Positions 14,344 through 22,744 are shown, counted from the first letter of the stretch. The stretch is 64,000 nt of DNA from Streptomyces roseolus (GCF_014649855.1 NZ_BMTV01000022.1:62001-126000), one strand, 5' to 3'. Translations and numbers: made by a program. Notes: generated by a model from the letters alone, not told the origin.

Positions 14344-14486
14344 GGCACCTGATCAGGCTCGGGCTCTGGTGCGGCATCGGCTACGCCGCCGGGTCGCTCC
14401 TCGCCCGCTGGGCGGGGCCGTACGTATACGCCAGGCTCCAGGCCGCCGGCCTCGACGACGCCTGGGACGTCTTCAACGAGGAGTGA
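14340..14486 (+). CDS. Single-pass small membrane protein
   Basis: The protein is 48 aa, GTG start overlapping the previous stop. LIRLGLWCGIGYAAGSLLA is a membrane helix; the tail is acidic (DDAWDVFNEE). Function unknown. Confidence 0.6.
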   Translation: MRHLIRLGLWCGIGYAAGSLLARWAGPYVYARLQAAGLDDAWDVFNEE

Positions 14487-14488
14487 TC

Positions 14489-14869
14489 ATGACCAGGAAG
14501 ATGGTCGGCGACGGCATCGGCCGCAGCGCGGCCACCGGCGGCCTGTCGCACGCCGGTGTGCACGACTGGAACGGCTTCTGCGAGATGGAGCCGAGGTGCT
14601 TCGAGTACGACGAGCGCGTCGCCTACGCCCCCAAGCTCCAGTCCCCGCCGTCAACCTACGACCCTCCGCCGAGCCACTACGGCACCGACAAGGGCATCGA
14701 TCCGTGGGCGGTGTGGGAGGCGTTCGAGCTGGACCCGTGGGAGGCGGCGCTCACCAAGTACATCCTTCGTTCCGGAAAGAAGGACGGCGAGTCCAAGCTC
14801 AAGGATCTGAAGAAGGCGCGGAATTACCTCGCGTACCTGATTGAGCGCGAGGAGAAGCGCGATGGATGA
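14489..14869 (+). CDS. DUF3310 protein
   Basis: The protein is 126 aa. The C-terminal half fits DUF3310: SHYGTDKGIDPWAVW, then LTKYILRSGKK and DLKKARNYLAYL. DUF3310 proteins are common phage proteins, sometimes annotated as nucleotide-metabolism or kinase-linked, without firm proof. GAGTGATC precedes the ATG. Confidence 0.8.
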   Translation: MTRKMVGDGIGRSAATGGLSHAGVHDWNGFCEMEPRCFEYDERVAYAPKLQSPPSTYDPPPSHYGTDKGIDPWAVWEAFELDPWEAALTKYILRSGKKDGESKLKDLKKARNYLAYLIEREEKRDG

Positions 14870-15098
14870 CGACGTCACCCGCGTCTACACCGAGGGCGGC
14901 ACCGTCACCCACTACCTGGACACCCTGCAAAGCCCGAACGCCCAGGACTCGGAGGCGATGTGCGGGCGCACCCCGTGGCCCGGGATGTGGCACGGGACGG
15001 GTAGCCAGGAGGAAGAGGAGAAGGCAGCCGACCTTCGGCACTGCTCCCAGTGCCGGGCCGTGCTCGGCCACCGCCGGAACGGGTGGCTGACCCTGTGA
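14862..15098 (+). CDS. Small hypothetical protein with CxxC
   Basis: The protein is 78 aa, overlapping DUF3310 by 8 bases, with GAGGAGAAG upstream. It has MCGRTPWPGMWHGTG and CSQCRAVLGH, a motif set seen in many actinophage small proteins (zinc knuckle). Function unknown. Confidence 0.65.
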   Translation: MDDDVTRVYTEGGTVTHYLDTLQSPNAQDSEAMCGRTPWPGMWHGTGSQEEEEKAADLRHCSQCRAVLGHRRNGWLTL

Positions 15099-15328
15099 GC
15101 GTCGCCTTCGACGACCCCGCCGCCTGGGGGTACTGCCCGTACTGCGCGTTCGAGGTGGCACTCGATCCGGACGCCGGCCAGATGCTCGCCCACGAGCGGA
15201 TGGACATGGGCTTCATCAAGCGCCGCTGCTACGGCAGCCTCATGCCGCCTGCGGCGCAGCCGGGTCCGGAAGCGGAGCCGGTCACGTACGAAGAGGTGAT
15301 CGCTGATGCGATTCGGGGAGATGAGTGA
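15095..15328 (+). CDS. Small zinc-ribbon-like protein
   Basis: The protein is 77 aa, GTGA-coupled. GYCPYCAFEVAL plus a later His and Cys suggest one zinc. The tail is acidic (EEVIADAIRGDE). Function unknown. Confidence 0.6.
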   Translation: MSVAFDDPAAWGYCPYCAFEVALDPDAGQMLAHERMDMGFIKRRCYGSLMPPAAQPGPEAEPVTYEEVIADAIRGDE

Positions 15329-15554
15329 CCGCCGCTGGCGAATGATATGGGCCGGGTGGATCACGTATTTCGCGGCTGCGGAATACGCCGCATTGAAGGC
15401 GCGAAATCCCAAGGCCCCTTTCTCATATTTCATGAGGACGACGCTGGGGATAAGGCAATCGCCGCTTCACCACCGTGCGGGGCAGGTGGTATTCGGAGCC
15501 GGGATCGTCTGGCTCGTTTCGCACCTTTATGAAAGGTCCACCGATGGCCAGTAA
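15306..15554 (+). CDS. Small hydrophobic protein
   Basis: The protein is 82 aa from ATG 15306, five bases after GAGGTGATC; ATG 15321 is an alternative. It contains MIWAGWITYFAAAEY and a later hydrophobic stretch (VVFGAGIVWLVSHLY), possibly one or two membrane helices. Many actinophages carry a similar short protein. Function unknown. Confidence 0.6.
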   Translation: MRFGEMSDRRWRMIWAGWITYFAAAEYAALKARNPKAPFSYFMRTTLGIRQSPLHHRAGQVVFGAGIVWLVSHLYERSTDGQ

Positions 15555-16761
15555 CGATCTGCCGCGCAGCCAGCTCACCCCCGAAGAGCTGAAGAAGAAG
15601 CGCCGTGACGACAAGCGCCGCGAATACCTGATAGCCATCGGGAAGCCGTCGACGGTCCGCGAGGACGAGTACGAGAGGGTCCAGACCCGGCTCCGCGAGT
15701 TCTACAACGCGGGCATGTCGACCACGCCGATGGTGGAGCAGTCGGGGGTCGCCCGGGACGTCATCGTCGCCATGATCCTCGGGGTCCGCCGCTACAACCA
15801 CGGCGTGCACGACTTCGACCGGCTCTACCGGTCCACCCTGGAGAAGCTAGAGAAGATCGAGTTCGTCCCTCCGCCGACGGACGGCCGGAAGGGCGGCTCT
15901 CGCCTTCCCCCTCACGGCACCCGGCGCAGGCTCCAGGCCCTCGTGGCGCAGGGCTACTCGTGCAGGTTCATCGCCAGGCAGATGCCGCAGAGCGGCGAGA
16001 GCGGCGACTACAACCGCAACCTCAACAACTTCATCCACGGCCGCAAAGGCAAGACGTACGTGGCCGCGTCCACCGCGTGGGCGGTCGCGGACATCTACGA
16101 CAAGTACTCCGCCGTGGACCCCGTCGATGTCGGCGAGACCGAGGCCGGCGTGAAGCGGATCAAGACGGCCGCGAAGCGCAACGGCTTCGCTCCGCCGACC
16201 GCGTGGGACGACGACACCATCGACGCCCCGGACGCCATCCCCGAGTGGACGGGGGCCTGCGGCACCGACGAGGGGTACCGGATCCACATCCGCGAGGAGA
16301 TCCCCCTGTGTGAGCCGTGCCGGCGCCTCGTCGAGCTCGACGGGCCGTCCCGGCGCTTCTCCGGCACGCAGCTCCGCATCCTCATGGACCAGGCCGGACT
16401 CGATGCCCACCAGGTGGCTAAGAGGGCGGGTGTCTGCGTCGACTCCATTCGCCGCTGGGCGTGGGGGCAGCGACGACCGCAGACCAGGCACATCGAGGCC
16501 CTGGCCCGCGTCCTCGACTGCAAGTTCAACGACCTGATCGAGGGCGACGAAGAAGTCGTCCAGGACCACGACTTCAACCGGATCCGGTTCGCCATGGCCC
16601 TGGAAGAAAAGGGCCTGAAGTACAAGGCCCTCGCCGCCCGAATCGGCGTCTCGCACATGGCCGTCTACTACTGGCTCAACGGCAAGAACACCCCGAAGAT
16701 CCCGAAGATTGTCCGGGCGGCCGAGGAGCTGGGGGTCGACTGGAAGGACTTCTACCGGTGA
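15544..16761 (+). CDS. Multi-HTH regulator with two C-terminal Cro/XRE domains
   Basis: The protein is 405 aa. ATG 15544 follows GAAAGG. Residues about 40-170 form two weaker HTH-like units. Around 235-265 is CGTDEGYRIHIREE with CEPCRR, a Cys motif found in many actinobacterial and phage regulators. Residues about 275-335 (LDAHQVAKRAGVCVDSIRRW) and 350-405 (LKYKALAARIGVSHMAVYYW) are typical Cro/C1-type HTHs. Such proteins sense or set the lysogenic state; a repressor or activator role is inferred. It heads a tight run of GTGA-coupled genes. Confidence 0.75.
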   Translation: MASNDLPRSQLTPEELKKKRRDDKRREYLIAIGKPSTVREDEYERVQTRLREFYNAGMSTTPMVEQSGVARDVIVAMILGVRRYNHGVHDFDRLYRSTLEKLEKIEFVPPPTDGRKGGSRLPPHGTRRRLQALVAQGYSCRFIARQMPQSGESGDYNRNLNNFIHGRKGKTYVAASTAWAVADIYDKYSAVDPVDVGETEAGVKRIKTAAKRNGFAPPTAWDDDTIDAPDAIPEWTGACGTDEGYRIHIREEIPLCEPCRRLVELDGPSRRFSGTQLRILMDQAGLDAHQVAKRAGVCVDSIRRWAWGQRRPQTRHIEALARVLDCKFNDLIEGDEEVVQDHDFNRIRFAMALEEKGLKYKALAARIGVSHMAVYYWLNGKNTPKIPKIVRAAEELGVDWKDFYR

Positions 16762-16994
16762 GCTACATCTGGCGCTCCAAGCGCCGCCGCGAACCGAAGC
16801 CGAACACCACCTTCGTCGTCCACCACATGGGCAGGCCTGTGGTCGCCGCCGGCGACGCGGCTGCCGCTCGCGCCTTCGTCTACTCCAACGCGGACAAGCC
16901 GGAGACGCACACCGTCGGCTGGACGAGGACCGGAAAGTTCCTCGTGGAGGGGCGCTTCACCGGGTGGGAGATGCGGGAGGTCCAGACCCTGTGA
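16758..16994 (+). CDS. Small hypothetical protein
   Basis: The protein is 78 aa, GTGA-coupled to the regulator. It has a basic start (YIWRSKRRREPK) and a small αβ body (GWTRTGKFLVEGRF). No family recognised. Confidence 0.6.
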   Translation: MSYIWRSKRRREPKPNTTFVVHHMGRPVVAAGDAAAARAFVYSNADKPETHTVGWTRTGKFLVEGRFTGWEMREVQTL

Positions 16995-17272
16995 AGTTCG
17001 AGCAGCGCGTCCAGGTCCGCATCCTCGGCGCCCAGCGTCCCTACTCCTACTCCTGGTGGTTCGAACCGGCGGCCGGCGTGATGCCGCTCCAGGTCGGCGA
17101 CCGCGTCGAGTTGCCCCCGAACCAGGTGCAGGAGGAGGGGAGTTCGGGGACGGTCGTCGCCGTCGGCACCAGCTACAAGGGCGAGTTGAAGAGCATCGTC
17201 CGCAAGATCGAAGACGCCTACGAACGCGAGGACGATCTGTGGGCCGGCTTCGGAGAGGGTGACTACGTGTGA
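16991..17272 (+). CDS. Small β-barrel-like protein
   Basis: The protein is 93 aa, GTGA-coupled. SYSWWFEPAAGVMPLQVGDRV followed by GTVVAVGTSY looks like the small β-barrel at the N-terminus of PriA (the 3'-end-binding domain), seen alone in many actinophage proteins. A DNA-end-binding role is a guess from fold resemblance. The tail is acidic. Confidence 0.55.
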   Translation: MKFEQRVQVRILGAQRPYSYSWWFEPAAGVMPLQVGDRVELPPNQVQEEGSSGTVVAVGTSYKGELKSIVRKIEDAYEREDDLWAGFGEGDYV

Positions 17273-17466
17273 CCGCGTGGAACGAGAACCGCAAGGCCGG
17301 GAAGGCCATCGTTCAGCGGGTCGTCCAGGACGCGCAGCTCCGCGAGGGCAAGCACGTCCACACCGCCAGCTACAGCTACGGCGAGAAGTGTCAAGGCGGA
17401 GACCCCGAATGCCCGCTGTGGCAAAGCCAGTTGGAAGAAGCAATGGAAGCCTGGAGCGGATCGTGA
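17269..17466 (+). CDS. Small hypothetical protein
   Basis: The protein is 65 aa, GTGA-coupled on both sides. It contains a Cys pair (KCQGGDPECPLW). Function unknown. Confidence 0.55.
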   Translation: MTAWNENRKAGKAIVQRVVQDAQLREGKHVHTASYSYGEKCQGGDPECPLWQSQLEEAMEAWSGS

Positions 17467-17843
17467 CACCTGAAGAGCACCTCCTCGCCGCCGCCGACGA
17501 CATGGCGAAGCACGGCCTGGGGAAGCGGCGCTATCTCGCCGACCCGACGCAGTGGGAGACCACGCCGGCCTGCGCCTACGGCACCCTCGCCCGCGTCAGC
17601 GGTGACTACACGCTCATGACGCTCTCGGACGACACCACCGAATTCGCCCGGGTCGGTGTCGACAGCGAAAGTGTCGAGACCGCCGCCCGGAGGCTCGCCA
17701 AGCACCTGCGGGCCAAGTTCCCAGACCTGTTTCACGGGCAGTGGCTCAACGCTCACCAGGTCGTCACCAGCTACAACGACATGCCCACCACCACAGCCGA
17801 GGACATGATCCTCGCCTTCAAGGAGGCCGCCCACCATGAGTAA
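17463..17843 (+). CDS. DUF6197-like protein, copy 1 (diverged)
   Basis: The protein is 126 aa. The start (EEHLLAAADDMAKHG), a central CAYGTLARV and the end (SYNDMPTTTAEDMILAFKEAA) follow the DUF6197 plan: helix, C-x-x-GA, then WND-x-RTaeeV. The family is typical of Streptomyces and its phages with unknown function. It overlaps copy 2. Confidence 0.6.
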   Translation: MTPEEHLLAAADDMAKHGLGKRRYLADPTQWETTPACAYGTLARVSGDYTLMTLSDDTTEFARVGVDSESVETAARRLAKHLRAKFPDLFHGQWLNAHQVVTSYNDMPTTTAEDMILAFKEAAHHE

Positions 17844-18282
17844 CGAGATCTTCGCGAAGGCCGCCGACATCATCGAGAGCCACGGTCACTGCAAGTTCGC
17901 CCTGGAGGACACCAACGGCGCCCACTGCGCCCGGGGCGCGCTCCTCGCGGCCCTGTCGCCCGAGCTGGACCTCATCGTCAACGGGTGGAGCCTGGAGGAC
18001 ATCCCGCTCACCGCCACCGCCGGACGTCGTCTGATCGAGGCCGGCCTCGACCGGCCGCTTTTCACCCCCACCAGCGACATCGACTACGCCTCCGTGCTCG
18101 TCCGCTGGAACAACGCCCCCGAGCGCACCGGCGCCGACGTCGTCGCCCTATTCCGCGCCCTGGCCGGCCCCCGCGCCGCCGACATCGGCCAGGACGAGGA
18201 CACCACCGTCATCGAGTTCGAGCCGCTGCCCGAGACCGCGCCGGTGGAGACGCCGGCCCCGGCCGAGCCCGTCCCCGCCTAA
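17836..18282 (+). CDS. DUF6197-like protein, copy 2
   Basis: The protein is 148 aa. IFAKAADIIESHGHCK, CARGALLAAL and RWNNAPERTGADVVALF match the DUF6197 pattern. A Pro/Glu-rich tail is added after residue 125. It overlaps copy 1 by 8 bases, suggesting tandem duplication. Confidence 0.65.
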   Translation: MSNEIFAKAADIIESHGHCKFALEDTNGAHCARGALLAALSPELDLIVNGWSLEDIPLTATAGRRLIEAGLDRPLFTPTSDIDYASVLVRWNNAPERTGADVVALFRALAGPRAADIGQDEDTTVIEFEPLPETAPVETPAPAEPVPA

Positions 18283-18298
18283 GCGAGGTGCACCCGCC

Positions 18299-19288
18299 AT
18301 GACCAGCGGAGAAGACTACGGAAGCGCCAGCGCCGAGAGCACCCTCGTCCCCGGCTCCCTCATCGCCTACCGGCACTTCGCCCTCGTGCCCCAGAACCAG
18401 ACCCTCGCCCCCATGGCGGACCCGGAGGTATCGGTCTACGACGTGCGCTACCGCCATGAGGGGCGGTTCCGGGCGGACTGCTTCAGGCTCCGGCCCCCGC
18501 CGAGCTGGAGGGTGTTCCCGTCGCTCATGGGGGGCTCGCACAAGTCGCCGGTGATCGACTGCACCTGCGGCTTCTACGCCCACTACAGCAGCAAGACCGA
18601 CTTCTATGTGGGCTGCTCCTGGACTCCGGCGACCGAGGACGAGCTGTTCTCCAGCTCCTACCTGCCCTCGTGGCAGCCCCGGACGGGGCTCTACGGCTAC
18701 AGCAGCGCGCGGGGCTTCGCCATCCTCCGTGCCGTCGTCGAGCTGTCCGGGCGCATCGTCATGGGCCGTCGCGGTGTCCGCGCGGAACGGCTGAAGGTCC
18801 GCGCACTCGCCGTCGACTGGGCGAAGGTCGACCACACGGCGACGGAGCAGCGGGTGGAGCTGGACCCGCCGGGCTTCCCCTTCCACCTCGGTCGTCGTGA
18901 CCTCAACTACGACGCGTCCATGCGGATCGTCACGGGGCCCAAGCAGGAGATCCAGGCCCAGTACGAGCTGTACGCCCGCAAGGCAGCCGACCTGTACGAG
19001 GCCGAGCACTTCCTCGACCCGAAGGTCATGTACGAGAAGTACCCGGAGCCGGACCTCGAAGCCCTCGGCATCAAGAAAGAGCGGCCCGCCGAACCCTCGC
19101 TGCGGTGGCAACTGGGGCAGGTCAGCGTCGCGGCGCAGGCGGCTGCCGCCGGCTTCAACAAGCTCACCGCCGCCCACACCGCCCCCGAGGCCGCCGATGA
19201 CACCCCCATGGCCCGCGCCATCGAGGCGAAGAAGCAGCGGCCGGCCCCGCCCGGCACCGGCATAGACCGACGGAGGAGGAAGCTGTGA
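18299..19288 (+). CDS. Conserved-type hypothetical protein with Cys motif
   Basis: The protein is 329 aa, with AGCGAGGTG upstream. The central part holds CTCGFYAHYSSK and a VELSGRIVMGRRGVRAE strand, a pattern seen in several actinophage and Streptomyces proteins of unknown role. The C-terminal 90 residues are helical and charged. No enzyme motif visible. Confidence 0.6.
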   Translation: MTSGEDYGSASAESTLVPGSLIAYRHFALVPQNQTLAPMADPEVSVYDVRYRHEGRFRADCFRLRPPPSWRVFPSLMGGSHKSPVIDCTCGFYAHYSSKTDFYVGCSWTPATEDELFSSSYLPSWQPRTGLYGYSSARGFAILRAVVELSGRIVMGRRGVRAERLKVRALAVDWAKVDHTATEQRVELDPPGFPFHLGRRDLNYDASMRIVTGPKQEIQAQYELYARKAADLYEAEHFLDPKVMYEKYPEPDLEALGIKKERPAEPSLRWQLGQVSVAAQAAAAGFNKLTAAHTAPEAADDTPMARAIEAKKQRPAPPGTGIDRRRRKL

Positions 19289-19425
19289 AGTCGATCATCA
19301 GCGTCTGGCGCTCGGCGTGGGCGCAGGGAACGGATTGGAAGCTCCTCCGTCAGCGGCTTCGGAGCGGTGAGCTGACACCCGAGGAGGCGGAGGCCCTGCG
19401 GCGGAGGCGGCGTCATGGCGGATGA
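19285..19425 (+). CDS. 46-residue basic protein
   Basis: GTGA-coupled to the previous gene. It ends in an Arg-rich helix (PEEAEALRRRRRHGG). Small nucleic-acid-binding role possible; unproven. Confidence 0.5.
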   Translation: MKSIISVWRSAWAQGTDWKLLRQRLRSGELTPEEAEALRRRRRHGG

Positions 19426-19615
19426 GAAGGAACGTTTCTCCCGCCACGAGTGGATGGGCCGGCGCGTGAAGGTCCGGTTCAAGCCCCACTGGCCAGTGCC
19501 GGTCGGCAACTACACCTACGACGGCTTCGACGAGGCCGGCATCTGGGTCACGCACGACACGAACGGCCAGCGACGGATCATCTGGCACGACATCGACGAG
19601 GTGACACCCGTATGA
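19415..19615 (+). CDS. Small β-rich protein
   Basis: The protein is 66 aa, overlapping the previous gene by 11 bases. VKVRFKPHWPVPVGNYTYDG and the following strands (IWVTHDTNGQRRIIW) look like a small β-barrel. Function unknown. Confidence 0.6.
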   Translation: MADEKERFSRHEWMGRRVKVRFKPHWPVPVGNYTYDGFDEAGIWVTHDTNGQRRIIWHDIDEVTPV

Positions 19616-19899
19616 ACATCTTCGCCAAGGCGGCCGAGGTTCTCATGGAGAAGGGCCACCACAAGGGGGACATGAGGAACGGGAAGGGGGCAGTCTGCGC
19701 GATCGGCGCCCTCTGCGACGCCGCCGGCAATTCCGAACAGGCCGTGACCCTGGCCGACCAGGCAGCGGAGTATCTGGGAATGGCGCGCTTCCCCTCTGGA
19801 ACGCTTCACGCCCTGGCCCGGTGGAACGACGCCCCCGAGCGCACCGCCGAGGACGTCATCCTCCTGTTCAAGGAGCTGGCCGTCGAGGAAGGGTCGTGA
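19612..19899 (+). CDS. DUF6197-like protein, copy 3
   Basis: The protein is 95 aa and the most compact copy. It begins MNIFAKAAEVLMEKGHHKG, then VCAIGALCDAAG and RWNDAPERTAEDVILLF. ATGA-coupled to the previous gene. Confidence 0.7.
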   Translation: MNIFAKAAEVLMEKGHHKGDMRNGKGAVCAIGALCDAAGNSEQAVTLADQAAEYLGMARFPSGTLHALARWNDAPERTAEDVILLFKELAVEEGS

Positions 19900-20190
19900 G
19901 GGTCCTGTTCTGCGGCGGCCCGGCCGACGGGCAGTGGCGCGACGTGCAGCCCGTGCGCGCCGGCGGCGCGGTCGTCGAGACCGAGGTCGTGGCCCCGCCG
20001 ACCCCGCTCGAATTCGCCAACGGCACCGGCACCCTCACCAAGGTCCGGTACCGAATCTGGCCGATCATCCTCCTCGGGCACCACATGTACGTCGCGGCAC
20101 CCAGGAGGGGAGCACAACGAGTCCGACTCCGTCCTGTACGCGGTTCTGCGCCGCGACGTCGCGGACCACCTGCGGGGGCGGACCGTCTGA
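19896..20190 (+). CDS. Small protein needing a +1 frameshift
   Basis: GTG 19896 opens MRVLFCGGPADGQWRDVQP, a common actinophage protein start. The frame runs to HHMYVAAP. The expected family ending (DSVLYAVLRRDVADHL) lies in the +1 frame and stops at 20190. Read straight, the zero frame runs on in Arg-rich nonsense to 20288. The switch point, CCC AGG AGG GG at 20100-20110, is a tandem AGG pair. It is either a one-base insertion (pseudogene), a sequencing error or a programmed +1 shift. Confidence 0.65.
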
Positions 20191-20265
20191 GGCGTTTCCT
20201 TCCGATCATTCTCAGACGCCAGATAGCCGAGCGAGGCACCCCGCGCCCAAGACTTCGAGATGCGG

Positions 20266-20634
20266 TCAGGCGGGAACCCACAGACTGACCGTGTCCCGGT
20301 GTTCTTCCCCTGTCATGCTCTCCCCGGGAGGGATCATCGCGACGGGGTCGCCCCAGCAACCTCCGTGGATTGAGAGGTTCTTGTACAGACGCACCGCCTG
20401 GTCGGTGTGGTTGCTGACATCCCAGTAGGGGTAGTGCGGGTGCCCGTTGATCTTGAGAATGCACTGGCGTTCGGGATCGGGGTACCAGGTCCCGTTGACC
20501 GTCAGGACGCCACGGGCGGCATGGGCAGGAGCAGGGACCGCCACGATCAGAGCCAGGGAAGCACAGAGAGGGGCGAGAGACGAAACGGCACGTCGTACCC
20601 CCTTCCTGAAGGAAGGGCGGAGGGGAGAAGTCAT
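20266..20634 (-). CDS. Small secreted protein (moron)
   Basis: The protein is 122 aa from ATG 20634. Residues 1-38 are a signal peptide (basic start, LCASLALIVAVPAPAHA). The mature part is β-rich with two Cys (QCILKING; IHGGCWGDP), which could form a disulphide. It is a lone minus-strand gene in the plus-strand operon. Function unknown; surface effects in the lysogen are inferred. Confidence 0.7.
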   Translation of the reverse strand: MTSPLRPSFRKGVRRAVSSLAPLCASLALIVAVPAPAHAARGVLTVNGTWYPDPERQCILKINGHPHYPYWDVSNHTDQAVRLYKNLSIHGGCWGDPVAMIPPGESMTGEEHRDTVSLWVPA

Positions 20635-20795
20635 GCCCCGAGTATCGCCAACCCGGTTTATCGACATGCCGGTGCATCTGATTAGTCCTATGGAATACCA
20701 CCTTTTTGGGGCATGGAAAGCCTCAAAAGTTTCGCCGCCCTGGAAAAGCCCGAAGCACCGCACGGGCCAGGACGGGTCGAAACCGCGCCCGCCCT

Positions 20796-20966
20796 TCAGC
20801 TCTCCGCCACCGGCAGCCGGAGCGCGAGGTCGTGTGCGAGGTCGCCTGCCGCCCGTCCTTCCTCCGTCTCGTCCTCAAAATGCGTCAGCAGGGCGACCGC
20901 CCGACGGGCTTCGTCGAGCGTGATCAGCGGCAGGCGGGGGGCGAAGGTGTAGGTCGTCTCGTCCAC
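20796..20966 (-). CDS. Small hypothetical protein (moron)
   Basis: The protein is 56 aa from GTG 20966. VDETTYTFAPRLPLITLDEA leads into a helical end (DLALRLPVAES). Third-position bias on this strand is strong, and the plus strand here has only Arg/Pro-rich shadows. A TGA lies upstream in frame, fixing the start region. Confidence 0.55.
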   Translation of the reverse strand: MDETTYTFAPRLPLITLDEARRAVALLTHFEDETEEGRAAGDLAHDLALRLPVAES

Positions 20967-21015
20967 GCCCTGACCAACGCCGGTGACCCGATACGGTCAC
21001 GGAAGGAAGCTGCAT

Positions 21016-21159
21016 GTGAATCCGGAAACGCATTGCGCGGGGTCTACCGACACCGTCTACCTCACCGAGGAGCCAGCCGAGGAGTACGTCCAATACCTCC
21101 GCGACGGGAGCAGCGTCAAGGTCATCATCTGGCCGGGCGGGGCGGTGGCACTGCCGTGA
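21016..21159 (+). CDS. 47-residue hypothetical protein
   Basis: GTG 21016 follows GGAAGGAAGC. The product includes VYLTEEPAEEYVQYLRDG and ends in β-strands. The next gene is GTGA-coupled. Function unknown. Confidence 0.6.
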   Translation: MNPETHCAGSTDTVYLTEEPAEEYVQYLRDGSSVKVIIWPGGAVALP

Positions 21160-21344
21160 AGCGAATCGTAATCGAGTACGAGAACAAGCTGAAAATCCGG
21201 CATGGAGGCGCCTTCTCCGGCGACAACCCCAGCCTCATCTTCCATGACTCCGAGTACGGCGAGGTCTTCCGTCTCAACGATCTCGAAGTCATGGACGCCT
21301 CCCCGAGCGACGACGTCGTCTGGTTCGAAGTGACGGAGTCGTGA
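21156..21344 (+). CDS. Small β-rich protein
   Basis: The protein is 62 aa, GTGA-coupled on both sides. It begins MKRIVIEYENKLKIRHGG. Function unknown. Confidence 0.6.
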   Translation: MKRIVIEYENKLKIRHGGAFSGDNPSLIFHDSEYGEVFRLNDLEVMDASPSDDVVWFEVTES

Positions 21345-21466
21345 CCGACGACTGCGCCGCCGGCCATTCCTGGGAGGTGTACAGCGGCGACAGCCTCAAC
21401 TGCATCTTCTGCGACACCACCGCTACCGCCGTGATCGACGAGGAGGAAGACGATGGGCCCCGATGA
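21341..21466 (+). CDS. Small zinc-ribbon-like protein
   Basis: The protein is 41 aa. CAAGHSWEVY and CIFCDTT give one Cys/His set of the type found in many actinophage mini-proteins. The acidic tail overlaps the next gene. Confidence 0.6.
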   Translation: MTDDCAAGHSWEVYSGDSLNCIFCDTTATAVIDEEEDDGPR

Positions 21467-21680
21467 ACTGCGGCGCCGGTACGTCCGGCAGCCGAAACCG
21501 GAATCGAAGATCAAGACGGTCGTGTCGTCGTTCTTCGCCTACGACCAGAGCGGCGCCTACAAGGGCCTGGTGAAGCTGACCCCGACCCGGAAGCAGCAGT
21601 ACGAGGCCATGGGCTTCACCTTCAAGCGGCGCAACGGCGTCATGCCGCCCGACTGGAAGGAGGCGGAGGGCTTTGTATGA
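21453..21680 (+). CDS. Small hypothetical protein
   Basis: The protein is 75 aa with GAGGAGGAAGACG before ATG. It has VVSSFFAYDQSGAYKGLVKL. Function unknown. It is the last intact gene before a minus-strand moron. Confidence 0.6.
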   Translation: MGPDELRRRYVRQPKPESKIKTVVSSFFAYDQSGAYKGLVKLTPTRKQQYEAMGFTFKRRNGVMPPDWKEAEGFV

Positions 21681-21697
21681 GTACCGGGCCACCGTTC
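21677..21697 (+). pseudogene. 5' stub of an operon gene cut by the moron
   Basis: ATG 21677 overlaps the previous stop (ATGA) exactly as real genes do in this operon, but only MSTGPPF precedes the end of the minus-strand gene. The rest of the gene appears to be lost. Confidence 0.35.
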
Positions 21698-22597
21698 CTA
21701 GTCCAGGCCCAGCTCCGCCCGAATCTGCGGAACCTGTGACCGGGATTCGTGAATGGTCAAATATTCCGCGTCGCTGGTTCGGCCTGCTAGCTCATAGAGA
21801 GCCGCGTGAGCAGCTAGATTTTCGTCGTACTCGTCCAGACAAAGCGTGCCAGCTCGCGCCGCGTACATAATTACTGAGTTCCACGTGGCCATCGAGCCGC
21901 ACTCGTCAAGACGGTCCCTCAAGCGCCCCAGCATGGTCGCGGCATCCACCCAGGGAGGAGGGTTAAAACATTTCACATCCTTAGCCTCGACCGTGCGACC
22001 TCCGTTGAAGAGAACCTTCACATCGGCCCTGAAGAAGCCCGCAGGCACCATAGCCGAGAGTAGGAACCGATCAGCTTCGCCAGGTCCCATTACCTGAGAG
22101 ATACGGTAGATGTGCCCGCCGTCCTCACTGTCCCGGCCCCAATTCCTGTAAAAGGAATCGGGGGGTGCTTGGTGCGCACCCTGCTGCTGTTGCGTCGACG
22201 GCTGGTACTTTCCCGGCAGCCTGGGCTCGGAAACAGTCCTAATGCCCCATGCATATATCAGCACTTCGTATACGTACGCAGTTTCACCACCCCTATTGCG
22301 TAGCTTTACATCAAAGATAGACCTGGCGCTCCAGTCTCCAATGAGCCCAAGGCTGGCGCGCTGCTCTTCGTTAAGTTCGTCAAGGTCCTCGCGAGTGGCA
22401 AGGAAGACGTCGACGATCTCGACGTCCGCTTCCTTGATCTCCCTCGCTATCCGAGCCGTCCCTAGCGCGGAACGTTCAGCAGTCCGAGCCGTCTCCAACG
22501 CGGTCCGCTGCGCTGTGCGAGCTGCTCGCAGTGTTGCCCATGACCCAAGAGAAGCGCCTACGACGACAGCAACTGCGGCAATGATGACCTCCAGCAT
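21698..22597 (-). CDS. Membrane-anchored coiled-coil protein (moron)
   Basis: The protein is 299 aa. Residues 3-22 are one membrane helix (VIIAAVAVVVGASLGSWA). Residues 25-60 form an Ala/Arg/Thr coiled coil with a repeating ARTAxR pattern. The cytoplasmic body has VFLATREDLDELNEEQRASLG and no recognised enzyme motif. GC is lower than in neighbouring genes. It resembles in plan the tandem pair at 28767-30465. Exclusion or defence roles are possible but unproven. Confidence 0.65.
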   Translation of the reverse strand: MLEVIIAAVAVVVGASLGSWATLRAARTAQRTALETARTAERSALGTARIAREIKEADVEIVDVFLATREDLDELNEEQRASLGLIGDWSARSIFDVKLRNRGGETAYVYEVLIYAWGIRTVSEPRLPGKYQPSTQQQQGAHQAPPDSFYRNWGRDSEDGGHIYRISQVMGPGEADRFLLSAMVPAGFFRADVKVLFNGGRTVEAKDVKCFNPPPWVDAATMLGRLRDRLDECGSMATWNSVIMYAARAGTLCLDEYDENLAAHAALYELAGRTSDAEYLTIHESRSQVPQIRAELGLD

Positions 22598-22744
22598 GGC
22601 AGGACCTTACTCCGTGCGGTCTCCCTTCTCTAGGCGTCGAGGTACGCCTGTCATGACCTTCGAGCACACCTAAGCCCCGGATTGCGGCCCAAAATCAGCT
22701 GGCGGTTCCCTACCCCAACAGCTATGCATGGAAGGAGATTGACG

